Shown one piece after another: positions 30,799-40,924 of a DNA stretch of 64,000 bases. Below the pieces are notes generated by a model. It saw only the letters and a program-made list of their open reading frames with translations, was not told the origin of the DNA and searched no databases. The stretch lies in the NCBI RefSeq assembly GCF_018873765.1, contig NC_057917.1, positions 55,734,464 to 55,798,463 of the forward strand. The letters run 5' to 3'. How positions within the stretch are numbered: position 1 is the first letter of the stretch; each line of letters opens with the position of its first letter. This DNA comes from Telopea speciosissima (taxonomy: Eukaryota > Streptophyta > Magnoliopsida > Proteales > Proteaceae). The position numbers and the translations under genes were made by a program.

Positions 30799-33700
30799 AT
30801 GTCTTTCCGTCGACGAGGATGCTAGTCTCATCGGGAGCCACTACTCGGTACCACTGCTCGCGATGCACGGGCTGCATGGTATCATTTAGGGGTCACCCTG
30901 GCCGACACGGCCCGCCATGGTTGCCGCTCCATATGGGGCCAGGTCAGTATTCTTACTCTTTCCCTTTTAATTTATGCATTTATTTATATTACCTTCATAC
31001 CTCACCACATAGATTAGAGGTAATGCCCCTAGATTCTGCCCCAAGCTCCTAATGGCACGCAAATGTAGGTAATGCCCCCAGATATCATCCTAGGTACCTA
31101 GTAGCACACAAATTTAAGCGAGGCCATCAGACAATACCCTAAGTATCTTTTGGCACGCAAATCTAGGTAATGCCTCTAGATGCCCTCCTAAGCACCCAGT
31201 GGCACGCAAATCAAAGCGAGGCCATCAGACACCACCTTAAGTGTCCTTTCGCATGCAAGTCTAGGTAATGCCTCTAGATACCCTCCTAGGCACCTAGTGG
31301 CACATAAATCAAAGTGAGGACATCAGACACTACCCTAAGTGTCCTTTGGCACACGAATCTAGGTAATGCCTCTAGATACCCCCCTAGGCACCTAGTGGCA
31401 CACAAATCAAAGCGAGGCCATCAGATACTACCCTAAGTGTCCTTTGGCATGCGAATCTAGGTAACGCCTCTAGATACCCTCCTAGGCACCTAGTGGCATG
31501 CAAATCAAAGCGAGGCCATCAGACACTACCTTAAGTGTCTTTTGGCACATGAATCTAGGTAATGCCTCTAGATACCCTCCTAGGCACTTAGTGGCATGCA
31601 AATCAAAGCGAGGCCATCATACACTACCCTAAGTATCCTTGGGCACACGAATCTAGGTAACGCCTCTAGATACCCTCCTAGGTACCTAGTGGCATGCAAA
31701 TCAAAGCGAGGCCATCAGACACCACCTTAAGTGTCCTTTGGCATGCAAATTAAGGTAATGCCTCTAGATACCCTCCTAGGTACCTAGTGGCATGCAAATC
31801 AAGGTAACACCTCTAGATACCCTCTTAGGTGCCTAGTGGCACGCAAATCTGGGTGATGCCCCCTTTTACAGCCTCTCCCTCTTTCGCTCTTTTTTTCTTT
31901 TTTTTTTTTAATTGTTTAATTGTTGTCCTCACTATCTCGGCTAACCATTTGCCTTATTTTTCTTTGCAGGGCAGGTCCCTTCCTTCGCCTAAGAAATATT
32001 GTGGGCTGGAGGCTGTTTCAGAGTGGTACCGCACACTTTGCCCAGCGGTACAGTCGCGGGTTATTCAGACCAGGCTAGGGCACATCGCCTCGTCCCTGGC
32101 TCGCGAGTTGGACAGTCCGACTGCGAGGGCTCTAATAGAGAGGTGGTGGCCGAGCACCCATACATTTCACCTTCCCTTTGGTGAGGCGGCGGTCACCCCC
32201 CTAGATTTCTACATGATCACGGGACTGCCCTTTGGTGGATTACCTGTGACACTGACTCCGGAGGAGAGGATTATAGCCTCGGCAGAGCCATCAGAGCGCC
32301 TGGAGTACTACAGGCAGCAGTTGGGGATTGTCGTTACAGGGAGAGAGATCCCCGCGTCGGTCCTGAGGGGTAGCTGGGATGAGAAGGTCGTTACAAACCA
32401 GTCGCCGTCCGTCCTTCAGGATCAGCAGGCTCGATGCTTCCTCCTATTCTTACTGGCGGAGGTGATCTTCAGCGATATGATGGGTACGGTGACAGCCGAT
32501 GCCACATATGTTCACTTCTTTGAGCATTTTGACGTGGCCGCGGGCTACGATTGGGGGGGCTCGGCGTACGCCTACTTCCTGGATATGTTAGATTATCTGG
32601 TTGTGGGGTCGTCGAACCTGATCGGATGCTGCTATGTCTTATGGGTGAGTTGTCTCAACTTTGCCTTTTTCTCTTTCCTTTTTTATTTTTATTTTATTCT
32701 TACTTTTTTGAGCTCATTTATGATTGCCTATTGCAGACGTGGAGCTATGAGATCCTTCGATTTTGGGTCCCTACTTTCAGACCTGGGGATGACCCCGGAA
32801 CCACCTTTCCTCAGACTATGCGATGGCGTAAGTCCCACTTGCTCAGGAGCGGTCACCATAAGGACCTTGGGTCCATTTGCAGCCTCCTGAACGAGCTGCA
32901 GCCGACCGAGGTAAATTTAAAGTGGTTGTTTATCTTATTTTCTCTTTTCTTCTCTTCCTTTTTATTCTTGCATTGATCTTGACTCTTTCTTGAAAGGCTT
33001 CTCTCCGTTCTTATTTGGGGGGGGGTGATTTTAGAGCCGGACATGTTTGACAGGGCCTCAACTCTCTCCACTCGCAGGGTCCTTTTTGAGGGCCCATGGG
33101 GGTTTGCTTTTTACTTGGGAGAGCAAGTGTCCCTGCAGTGGTCTGAGGCTCGCTTGGTGCCCTGCCCTCCTCCTGCTCGGGTCCATCAGCCAGCCTTGAT
33201 GGATCGGGATGAGATCAGGCACTGGAGGGTTGGTGAGCCCGCGATTGGGCTGGTGCTAGCCGAGACGGACTATACCGACTTCCTTCTTCGAGAGATAGTC
33301 TGCGTCCGCCTCACCCGCGAGGGTCCTCAGGTAAGATCTTCTCCATTTTCCCCTCTTCTCCTCAAATTGTTAATCTAGCTTTTATTCTGATGTGTTTCTC
33401 TTCTTGACAGTTTCTAGGTTGCCCCATGATTCTAGGGGTCTATGGTGGTGGGAGTTCTTCTCGCACCTCCCGAGTAGGGGAGGTGGAGTCAGGTGTTGGG
33501 CCTTCTGGAGAGGTTCCAGCCCTGCGGATTGCTGGTCCAGATGACCACATTCCAGGGTATCGTTCGTGGTTCATTCGCCACCACGAGCCTGGGATGGTTG
33601 AGGTCATCTTACCACCCCCTCGGGCTGCAGATATGGACCTAGGCCTCCCTCTTCCTTATGACGGGGTAAGCACATCCGACTTTCCTAACTTCATCCATTA

Positions 33701-34128
33701 TTTTTCAAACTCTTGACATCTTGGGTGGTTATCATGTTTAGGTGGATGCGAGCCGATACGCCGATATGAGGCGCATGATGGCGAGCATGGATGAGATGAT
33801 CATCTCACGTGTGGATGCGGGCCATAGTATGGTAATGCTTCGTCTCTTCCCCCCCTTTCTTCTTTCTTTTTTTTTCTTTTTTTTTTATTTTAATTTTTTT
33901 TATTGTTATTTCTTGCTTATCTTTTGATTTTCCTCTCTCTCTTTCTCTCTCCTTTTTTAGAGGGTTGAGCTCGACCATTGTCGGAGAGAGATTGAGAGAC
34001 TCAGGCTTGCAAATGATCAGCTGCAGTTCAACCTTACGCGGGCTGAGGTCGAGAGGGATGCCTTGATAGCGTCCCAAAGCGGAGAGGGGGGAGGCTTGGA
34101 TGTTGACGATTACTCCCCTGAGTCATGA
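30799..34128 (+). pseudogene. antisense plant-mobile-domain (PMD) gene in element B, seven exons, one early stop
   Basis: Exons: 30799-30942, 31970-32644, 32737-32910, 33037-33330, 33411-33665, 33742-33831 and 33961-34128. All introns are GT-AG and every exon is a multiple of three, so all joins are phase 0; the total is 599 codons plus stop. Exon 2 has the hallmark of the plant mobile domain (aminotransferase-like) family: YCGLEAVSEWYRTLCPAVQS, RWWPSTHTFHLPFGEAAVTP and LDFYMITGLPFGG. Exons 3-4 continue it (WVPTFRPGDD, PWGFAFYLGEQVSLQW). Exon 7 is a coiled coil (RREIERLRLANDQLQ) with an acidic tail. Only one in-frame stop, TAG at codon 9, was found. PMDs occur in the host MAIN family and in many plant transposons. 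The gene runs opposite to gag-pol. It could be live if translation starts elsewhere. Confidence 0.85.
31016..31860. repeat. 98-bp tandem repeat array inside intron 1 of the antisense PMD gene
   Basis: Units carry AGGTAATGCCTCTAGATACC, CTCCTAGGCACCTAGTGGCA and GCGAGGCCATCAGACAC. The GCCATCAG marker recurs at 31122, 31220, 31318 and 31416, a period of exactly 98 bp. About eight copies. The array lies wholly between the exon 1 donor (30943) and the exon 2 acceptor (31969). Confidence 0.9.
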
Positions 34129-34132
34129 CCGC

Positions 34133-34165
<33 letters not shown>

Positions 34166-34516
34166 ATTTGGAAATATTGTTACACTTATGTACATTTATT
34201 TTCCTTCCCTTCTCTTTTTTGTTTATACACTTTGGTATGGATACTGGTGCAATTTTTATGTACACGTTTCTTCTTCTTCTTTTTTTTTGTACACAAACGA
34301 ATTGTCTATGAATTCATTGGATATTTCTTTCTTTGAAATGCACATGAGACTCCATCCCTTTCCTTAGAAGCACAAATTCCATTGGTAAATGGTTCCATTA
34401 TATGAGCAAGGACAGAGAAATTGAGAAAAGAAAGACAAACAAGTAAAGATAGGAACATCCAATTGATATCACTTATTTGTAACATTTTTCGGATAATAAC
34501 ATCACCACTTCTTGTG
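34129..34516. other. 3' flank of the PMD gene, poly-T rich
   Basis: A run of about 25 T lies at 34140-34165 and further T-rich tracts follow, consistent with a gene 3' region. It separates the convergent PMD gene and the DUF7745-like ORF. Confidence 0.5.
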
Positions 34517-35488
34517 TCACATCTCTGAGGTTCTGAAATTTTCCATCTTAGGTTGTTCCTGCCTCGGAGATACTAAGGAAGTGATATAAAAACTGATGTG
34601 AGTTAAACCCATGAATCTCACATAATTGTTCCCTGATGTTTCTGATTTTTCTCTCTCGGCCTTCATCCAAGGGCAGTTCCACTGGATTTCTTGGACATCT
34701 CTCTCCTCCAAATATTTCTTCCAGTCTTGGACCTTGTGGAATTCTAACTTTTCCCTTTGTATTTGATAATGCATAGGCCGGAGGTGAGGACACGGAATTG
34801 GTGTGACCAGTTTTAGTTTTTCCATCAACCACATTTGGAATACCGCCAGAGATCCATGAAGGAAATCTATACCGTATTTCTGAGACTGACTCATGGTATC
34901 AAACCCTTTGAATGTTTCTGCTAAAACGGTAGGAGCGATGTCGCATCCTTCTTCAATTTGCCTCACCACTTCTGCAATTATTGGCGAAATGCCTTTTCCT
35001 GGAGATGCTAACAAGTACCTCCCAATCATACAGAATAAGTATGCCCACCTTCTGCATCGGATCTGTCTTTCTTCTTTAAATCCATTGGTGTTGAAGATCT
35101 TCACAACTTTCAACGCATCCACCTTGTCATAATTGAGAACTTGCTTTAACTCCTTCTTATTCATGGCAAAGAAATCTCCCAAATTTTTTAAGAGCTGTTC
35201 TTTCTTCATAGTTGGGAGGAACGACTTTCCTCGAGGGGGTGACATCATGCAAGCCCAGAATTCTTCAATGGTCGGAGCCAACCAGACTTTTCCGAAGTGA
35301 AACGCGTGCAATTGGGAGTTCCAGCACTTCGACACTTCCCTTAGTAAATCATGATGGAGCTTGAAACAACCGATCCTTCCCAATACTATCAGATGGTGAT
35401 CCTCTAGGAGTGTAGGCTCGTCCACATTCATCCGGAGAGTCCACTGACGCAACTGTTCGTTGAGTCCTTCTTTCTTTAATCCTCTCAT
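34517..35488 (-). CDS. DUF7745-like ORF downstream of integrase in element B
   Basis: Intact minus-strand frame of 323 codons, ATG at 35488, in the same sense as gag-pol. The N-terminal third reads LIVLGRIGCFKLHHDLLREV, then HAFHFGKVWLAPTIEEFWAC. This pattern is typical of the plant DUF7745 proteins that are abundant around retroelements. Later parts (RRWAYLFCMIGRYLLASPGK, SLAVFQMWLMEKL) also fit. It is separated from the integrase end by about 290 bp with a T-tract. Function is unknown. It is the only long undamaged reading frame in the composite besides parts of gag and protease. Confidence 0.6.
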   Translation of the reverse strand: MRGLKKEGLNEQLRQWTLRMNVDEPTLLEDHHLIVLGRIGCFKLHHDLLREVSKCWNSQLHAFHFGKVWLAPTIEEFWACMMSPPRGKSFLPTMKKEQLLKNLGDFFAMNKKELKQVLNYDKVDALKVVKIFNTNGFKEERQIRCRRWAYLFCMIGRYLLASPGKGISPIIAEVVRQIEEGCDIAPTVLAETFKGFDTMSQSQKYGIDFLHGSLAVFQMWLMEKLKLVTPIPCPHLRPMHYQIQREKLEFHKVQDWKKYLEERDVQEIQWNCPWMKAEREKSETSGNNYVRFMGLTHISFYITSLVSPRQEQPKMENFRTSEM

Positions 35489-35781
35489 GCTACCTGTACC
35501 AAGAATTGGGTTAGCATTTTACGACACAGAATGAATAAATCCTTTGTTAATAACCAGCTCTAGATGACTTTCACTTATAAGCTAGGTTAAGGAATGGAAG
35601 GCCAAATGGCGAGATTTACCCATATGTGCAAGGGACGCTGGCTGGCAGAATTTATGGGAGGAAACCGATACAATGCCTTTTTTTTTTTTTTTTTTTTGAG
35701 ACCGTACCCGAATACATCGAGTTGCCTACGTATCCCTTCGGAGGAATCAGGTCGAACGTAGTTCAAATTGCTTCACATATC

Positions 35782-37098
35782 TCAGATAAAATACTTCTTT
35801 AGCTGGTCCATATTGACCAGACCCCGAAGATCTTCTCCGTCAAGATCAGAGAGTTGGACCGCCTGTCCTGGCAATATGGTCTTGACTTTGTAGGGTCCAC
35901 TCCAATTGGGTCGGAATTTTCCTCTTGGGTTGTGGATTGGAGCTCGCTGCTCTCTAAGGACCAAATCTCCCTCCTCAATGCTCCGAGTGCGGACACCTTT
36001 ATTGAATGCCCTAGCCATTCTTTGCTAATATTTCTTGAGATTATCCATGGCCTTCATCCTTTTCTCATCCAGGAGATTAAGCTCTTCGTACCTGGCCCTT
36101 ACCCATTCTCCTTCTGGCAATTGACTATCGAGTAAGACTCGAAGAGAAGGGATCTGAATTTCTACCGGTAATACGGCTTCCATCCCATATACCAGAGAAT
36201 AGGGGGTAGCTTTGGTAGAGGTTCGGATAGATGTCCGATATGCCCATAAAGCTAGTGGAAGTTTCTCTGCCCAGTCATTGTGTGTATCTGCCATCTTTTG
36301 CAATATGACTTTCATATTCTTGTTGGCTGCTTTTACTGCTCCATTAGTCTGTAGTCGGTAAGTAGTAGACTTATGCCTCTTAATGCCAAATTGGTTGCAG
36401 AGTTCTTCCACTTTTCCCCTAAAATGCAGGCCTTAATCTGAAATCAACTGTTGCGGTACATCGTATCTGCAGATGCGATTCTCTTTTATGAACTTTGCCA
36501 CCTTGGCGAAAGTTAGGACTGCATAAGATTGAGCCTCTACCCATTTTGTGAAATAGTCGATGGCGACTAACACGAATTAATGTCCATTTGAAGCCTTTGG
36601 AGTTATTTTTCCAACTACATCAATTCCCCAGGTAGAAAATGGCCAAGGGGCATTTAATGAGTGCAACTCTGTCGGAGGAATATGAATGATGTTGGCAAAT
36701 ATCTGGCATTTATGACATCGCCTTACGAAGGTAGCACATTCAGCTTCCATAGTGGCCCAATAGTATCCAATCCTGAGAATTTTCTTGGCCAGCATCCTTG
36801 CATTCATGTGTGGTCCACATATTCCTTGATGGATTTCTTCCACAATGATTTGAGCCTGATCCTCATCCACACATAATAGTTGGATACCATCATAAGACCT
36901 CTTATACAACAAGTTTCCTTGGAGGATGAATTGAGTGGCATATTTTCGTAAATGCCTCTTCTCTCTTCTCTCTTTCTGAAAACTCTTCAGGATATCTTCT
37001 TTCCTTGATGTAGTCGACCACTGGGGCATACCAAGGTCTTCCATCCTTGGTGAGCGTATTGACTGGTTCTCCATACGCTGGGCAAGTCCTTCTTTCAA
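35782..37098 (-). pseudogene. element B integrase
   Basis: Minus-strand frames give the HHCC zinc-binding end (CHKCQIFANIIHIPPTELHS near 36680), the start of the core (WGIDVVGKITPKASNGH) and, after stops near 36420-36570, the later core (RHKSTTYRLQTNGAVKAANK, WAYRTSIRTSTKATPYSLVY). The C-terminal module (PRGKFRPNWSGPYKVKTILP, about 35900) follows. Stops, some of which could come from C-to-T changes, break the frame, so it is inactive. Confidence 0.85.
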
Positions 37099-38116
37099 TT
37101 AGGAAGGGCTGGATCTTGTCTCGAGTATCACATTCTACCATGGATGCCAAAGTGGCTAAAGCATCGGCGAACCGATTGCTATCCCTAGGCAGATACTCAA
37201 AAGAAACTTCCTTGAAGCATTGCGTCAGTCGTTCCAGATAGACTTGGTAGGGCTTCAACTTCTCATCCTTAGTCTTCCACTTTCCTTGTGTTTGACAGAT
37301 CACCACAGAGGAATCTCCGTAAACTTTAATTTTGTCAACTCCTACAGACAGAGCCATTTCTAACCCAATAGCACAAGCTTTATACTCTGTTATGTTATTG
37401 GTATAACTAAATTCCAATCTGAAGGCCATCGGCAAGTAAAAGTCTTCTGGGGTTATCAATAACACCCCTACGCCAAATCCTTTTTGATTGGAGGCTCCAT
37501 CAAAGTACAGTTGCCACCCCCTAGTTGGTCCGGCTTCTACAGAGTACAAATCTTCATCTGGGAAGAGGTCCTCTGTTGCTCGGGAATCATACTCTAAGGG
37601 AAATGCTGCTAGATGGTCAGAGATTGCTCGCCCTTTCACAGACTTTTGACTGACATAAGTTATATCAAATTCTGATAATAGCAATAGCCACCTAGCCATC
37701 CTCCCTGTCAATGCTGGTTTCTCAAAGAGGTACTTGATTGGATCCATGCGAGAGATCAACCTGACGGGATGTGACACCATGTAGTGCCTCAGGCGCTTAG
37801 TTACCCAAACCAGAGATGTACATGTCTTTTCTACTGGGGCATATTGAGTTTCATACTCGATGAATTTTCTGCTCACATAGTAGATTGCATGCTCTTCTCC
37901 ATCCGCCTTGCCAACTTGGGCCATCATTGATCCGACCGTTGTTTTTCCTACTGACAAATATAGGAGCAAAGGTTCACCGAACACTGAAGGGACAAGTATG
38001 GGAGGAGAAAGTAGATACTCTTTGATCTTCATAAAGGCATCTTGACATTTCTCGTTCCATTCTTTCGGCTCTTTCTTCCTTAGGAGTTTGAAGATAGGTT
38101 CACAAGTGGATGTCAA
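36902..38116 (-). CDS. element B RNase H region (two RNase H domains)
   Basis: Open for 404 codons. The first part is the usual gypsy RNase H (IYYVSRKFIEYETQYAPVEK, then HYMVSHPVRLISRMDPIKYL), partly degenerate. The second is a separate RNase HI-like domain: LYFDGASNQKGFGVGVLLIT, NNITEYKACAIGLEMALSVG, KIKVYGDSSVVICQTQG and RDSNRFADALATLASM. Its D, E, D and D positions fit the catalytic set. A second, archaeal-like RNase H is a mark of the Tat clade of Ty3/gypsy. The upstream boundary is a TAG between RT and this frame. Confidence 0.85.
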   Translation of the reverse strand: MTSTCEPIFKLLRKKEPKEWNEKCQDAFMKIKEYLLSPPILVPSVFGEPLLLYLSVGKTTVGSMMAQVGKADGEEHAIYYVSRKFIEYETQYAPVEKTCTSLVWVTKRLRHYMVSHPVRLISRMDPIKYLFEKPALTGRMARWLLLLSEFDITYVSQKSVKGRAISDHLAAFPLEYDSRATEDLFPDEDLYSVEAGPTRGWQLYFDGASNQKGFGVGVLLITPEDFYLPMAFRLEFSYTNNITEYKACAIGLEMALSVGVDKIKVYGDSSVVICQTQGKWKTKDEKLKPYQVYLERLTQCFKEVSFEYLPRDSNRFADALATLASMVECDTRDKIQPFLIERRTCPAYGEPVNTLTKDGRPWYAPVVDYIKERRYPEEFSEREKREEAFTKICHSIHPPRKLVV

Positions 38117-38140
38117 CCGAGATATGAATCTGCTGATGTA

Positions 38141-38974
38141 CTAGATGCGGCCCAAAAACTCTCGTACCTCTTTTTCTGTCCGAGGTGGTGGCATTTCCGT
38201 GATGGCTTTTATCTTGTCAGGGTCCACTTCTATCCCTCTCTCACTGACAAGAAATCCCAGTAATTTTCCTGCTTTGGCCCCAAACACACACTTATGAGGG
38301 TTCAGCCTTAGCTTGTATTCTTTGATTCTTTCAAAGAACTTTCTGAGAGCTGCAACATGGCCTTGTCGGTCAATAGATTTGACTATCATATCATCGACAT
38401 ATACCTCTACTTCTTTGTGTATCATGTCGTGTAGGATAGCCGTGGCCGCTCTTTGATATGTTGCCCCAGCATTTTTCAACCCAAAAGGCATTACTTTGTA
38501 ACAAAACGTGTCCCAGGGTGTGGTGAAGGCAGTTTTCTCCCTGTCCTCCGGGCACATACTAATTTGGTTATATCCTGAGAAACCATCCATGAAGGACAGT
38601 AGAGCATGGCCTGCAGTGTTGTCTACCAAAATGTCAATGTGGGGTAACGAAAAATCATCCTTCAGGCTGGCCCTGTTTAGGTCACGAAAATCCACACACA
38701 TTCCAACCTTCCCATCTTTCTTAGGGACTGGGACAATATTGGACAACCATTGACGGTACTGAGTTACTTGAAGAAATCTTGCATTCCATTGTTTGATTAC
38801 TTCTTCCCTGATCTTCTCACTCCATTCCGGCCGCATCCTTCTTAACTTCCGCTTGACTGGGCGAGCCTCCGGATATGTTGGTAATTCATGTTGCATAATC
38901 TTTGGATCGATGCTGGGCATATCCTTGTAGGACCAAGCGAAGACTTCCTCAAATTCCTTGAGGAGAGAGATCAT
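38141..38974 (-). CDS. element B reverse transcriptase
   Basis: Minus-strand frame with the full set of RT blocks: VPVPKKDGKVGMCVDFRDLN, LPHIDILVDNTAGHALLSFM, DGFSGYNQISM, MPFGLKNAGATYQRAATAI and the catalytic VYVDDMIVKS, then LGFLVSERGIEVDPDKI. Upstream MISLLKEFEEVFAWSYKDMP and HELPTYPEARPVK are typical of Tat-type pol. The YVDD motif is intact. A stop near 38138 cuts the link to RNase H. Confidence 0.9.
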   Translation of the reverse strand: MISLLKEFEEVFAWSYKDMPSIDPKIMQHELPTYPEARPVKRKLRRMRPEWSEKIREEVIKQWNARFLQVTQYRQWLSNIVPVPKKDGKVGMCVDFRDLNRASLKDDFSLPHIDILVDNTAGHALLSFMDGFSGYNQISMCPEDREKTAFTTPWDTFCYKVMPFGLKNAGATYQRAATAILHDMIHKEVEVYVDDMIVKSIDRQGHVAALRKFFERIKEYKLRLNPHKCVFGAKAGKLLGFLVSERGIEVDPDKIKAITEMPPPRTEKEVREFLGRI

Positions 38975-39073
38975 TTGGGATGTTTCGTTATTGTTGAGAG
39001 AAGCACCAATTTTGATTATTCAAGGGCATTGATCGGTCCCTATATTTACGGGGTGGGTATCCTCTCGGACGGG

Positions 39074-40699
39074 TTAAGCTCTTCTTTGCTCCAATTGTTC
39101 TAACAGATTACGATGTTCTAAGACATTATCATCATCAGAAGAATAGAAAGAAGAAGAAGAAACATACTCAGAATCAGTAATTTCATTCATGATAAGGGGA
39201 AGAGTACAGACAGACCCAATGGACTGGACATTTCCACCGGACTCAGATACAGACTCAGATACAGACCTAGACAGGACTATGCTAGAGCTGGTTACAACTT
39301 CAGATTCATTAATATGGAAATCTTCCATCATTCTTGCCCAATTTGCTATGGATCCTTGGAGAGGTTGTATGAGAAGATGTGGTGCCGGTCCTTCTTCTTC
39401 TTCTTCAATGATCACTGCTACTTCGAACAGTTTGTCGATCCCTTGATCCCCTGTGACTTCCTTCTTGCTGGCTTGATCTAATTCCATGGCTATCCAGTCT
39501 ACTTCATTCTTAAAGAATATTTCAAGTCCTGGTAGACGTTCGCCCTGTTCTTGATTGAACCATGGTTCTAGATTTCCACAGTAAGGGAAGTCTTCTCCCT
39601 CTTTCACGAAGTACCCGTTCAGAGTCTTGAAATATGGCTCACCATTTGCCATACTATTCGTCTGTCCTGTGGCTTTCTTTCTTGGGTTCTTCAGGTTAAA
39701 CCCTAATCCACAACGGTTGGCATTGGCTGGTATCTCCGGGAATGCCAGTACCCCTTGTTGGTTTTTACCCAATCCCAATCCAGGGAAATATTTCATCTTT
39801 CTCATAATCTTTACAGAGGCTTCGCTCCATATTGTCAGGAATTTCCCTAGACTCTGGTCTTCTTCACTTGCAGAGGTAGTACAAATGTGGCCGATTTCAT
39901 ACCCACCCAGTTGCACTTCTTGCGAGGATGAACCGCCTACTTCAATGTTGGCCAAAGTGTGTACCATTTTTGGGTCTCCAAAAATGGTAATCACTTTCTG
40001 ATCATATATGAACTTCAGCTTTTGATGAAGACTTGATGCTAGGGCTCCCGTTGAATGTAGCCATGGTCTTCCAAGTAACATATTGAAGGATGCTTGAATG
40101 TCAATGACTTGGAAGTCTATGGTAAAGCAGGCTGGTCCAATCTTGACACTGGTGGTAAGAATCCCAATCACCTCCCTTCTAAAATTATCGTATGCCCTGA
40201 TGGTTTGACTGAACGACTTCATTTTATCTAGAGATAAACCCATGCATCTGGCTGCTTTGGGGGGCATCACATTGAGGGCAGACCCATTGTCTATCAGAAC
40301 CTGGGGGACCTGATTCTTGTTACATTCCACCGTCATGTAAAGTGCCCGGTTGTGATTCTTTCCTCCTGGGGGTAAATCCTCTTCTAAGAAAAAGAGTGAC
40401 TGAATGGCATAAGTGACCCCCACTATGTGAGATAATTCCTCAGGCCCCATTTCTATGGGCACTTGAACCTTGGTAAGAGCTTTTAAAACAGCTTCTTGGT
40501 GGGTTGGTGATGCCATTAATAAACCCCAGATTGAGATGTTGGCTTGGGCTTTCTTCAATTGGTCTAGTACTCGGTTTTCTGGTTCAACAACTGCCGTGGA
40601 CTGGCAAGATCGATATTTTTCCACTGTCAACTCTTTATTCTTGAAGTTTCGGCCACTCCTGGTTTCCGCCACCTCTGACTCTCTTTCTTTAATGACCAA
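39074..40699 (-). CDS. element B protease region with G-patch-like segment
   Basis: 541-codon minus-strand frame. The retropepsin-like core is PQVLIDNGSALNVMP (active-site D with DNGS in place of DTG/DSG, usual for this clade) with FNMLLGRPWLHSTGA about 90 residues later. Downstream is a glycine-rich segment YFPGLGLGKNQQG with RCGLGF, resembling the G-patch motif reported in Ogre/Tat-type polyproteins. The C-terminal part is acidic. It joins RT downstream through a short degenerate stretch (38975-39073). Confidence 0.8.
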   Translation of the reverse strand: MVIKERESEVAETRSGRNFKNKELTVEKYRSCQSTAVVEPENRVLDQLKKAQANISIWGLLMASPTHQEAVLKALTKVQVPIEMGPEELSHIVGVTYAIQSLFFLEEDLPPGGKNHNRALYMTVECNKNQVPQVLIDNGSALNVMPPKAARCMGLSLDKMKSFSQTIRAYDNFRREVIGILTTSVKIGPACFTIDFQVIDIQASFNMLLGRPWLHSTGALASSLHQKLKFIYDQKVITIFGDPKMVHTLANIEVGGSSSQEVQLGGYEIGHICTTSASEEDQSLGKFLTIWSEASVKIMRKMKYFPGLGLGKNQQGVLAFPEIPANANRCGLGFNLKNPRKKATGQTNSMANGEPYFKTLNGYFVKEGEDFPYCGNLEPWFNQEQGERLPGLEIFFKNEVDWIAMELDQASKKEVTGDQGIDKLFEVAVIIEEEEEGPAPHLLIQPLQGSIANWARMMEDFHINESEVVTSSSIVLSRSVSESVSESGGNVQSIGSVCTLPLIMNEITDSEYVSSSSFYSSDDDNVLEHRNLLEQLEQRRA

Positions 40700-40924
40700 C
40701 CAGACTGGGCAAAAGTCCCCATCTTCTTCGTCACTATCAGTGATGATAAGAGGACCCTTGGGACAAATTCAGGTTTTACCTCCTTCATCAGACAAGGCCA
40801 CGACAGACTTTTGGGCTTGATTTAGGATTCCTGACAGGGTTTCTCGCTTTTCAGGAACCTGCTGGACTGTATGGGGTTCTTCTGGTATCAATTGGCCAAT
40901 GGCATGAAAGGCTTTCGAAGCCGC

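Noticed and set aside
29391..31860. Regular repeats that could suggest a CRISPR array
   Set aside because: Units are 98 and 147 bp tandem repeats without unique spacers, in a plant retrotransposon. No cas genes.
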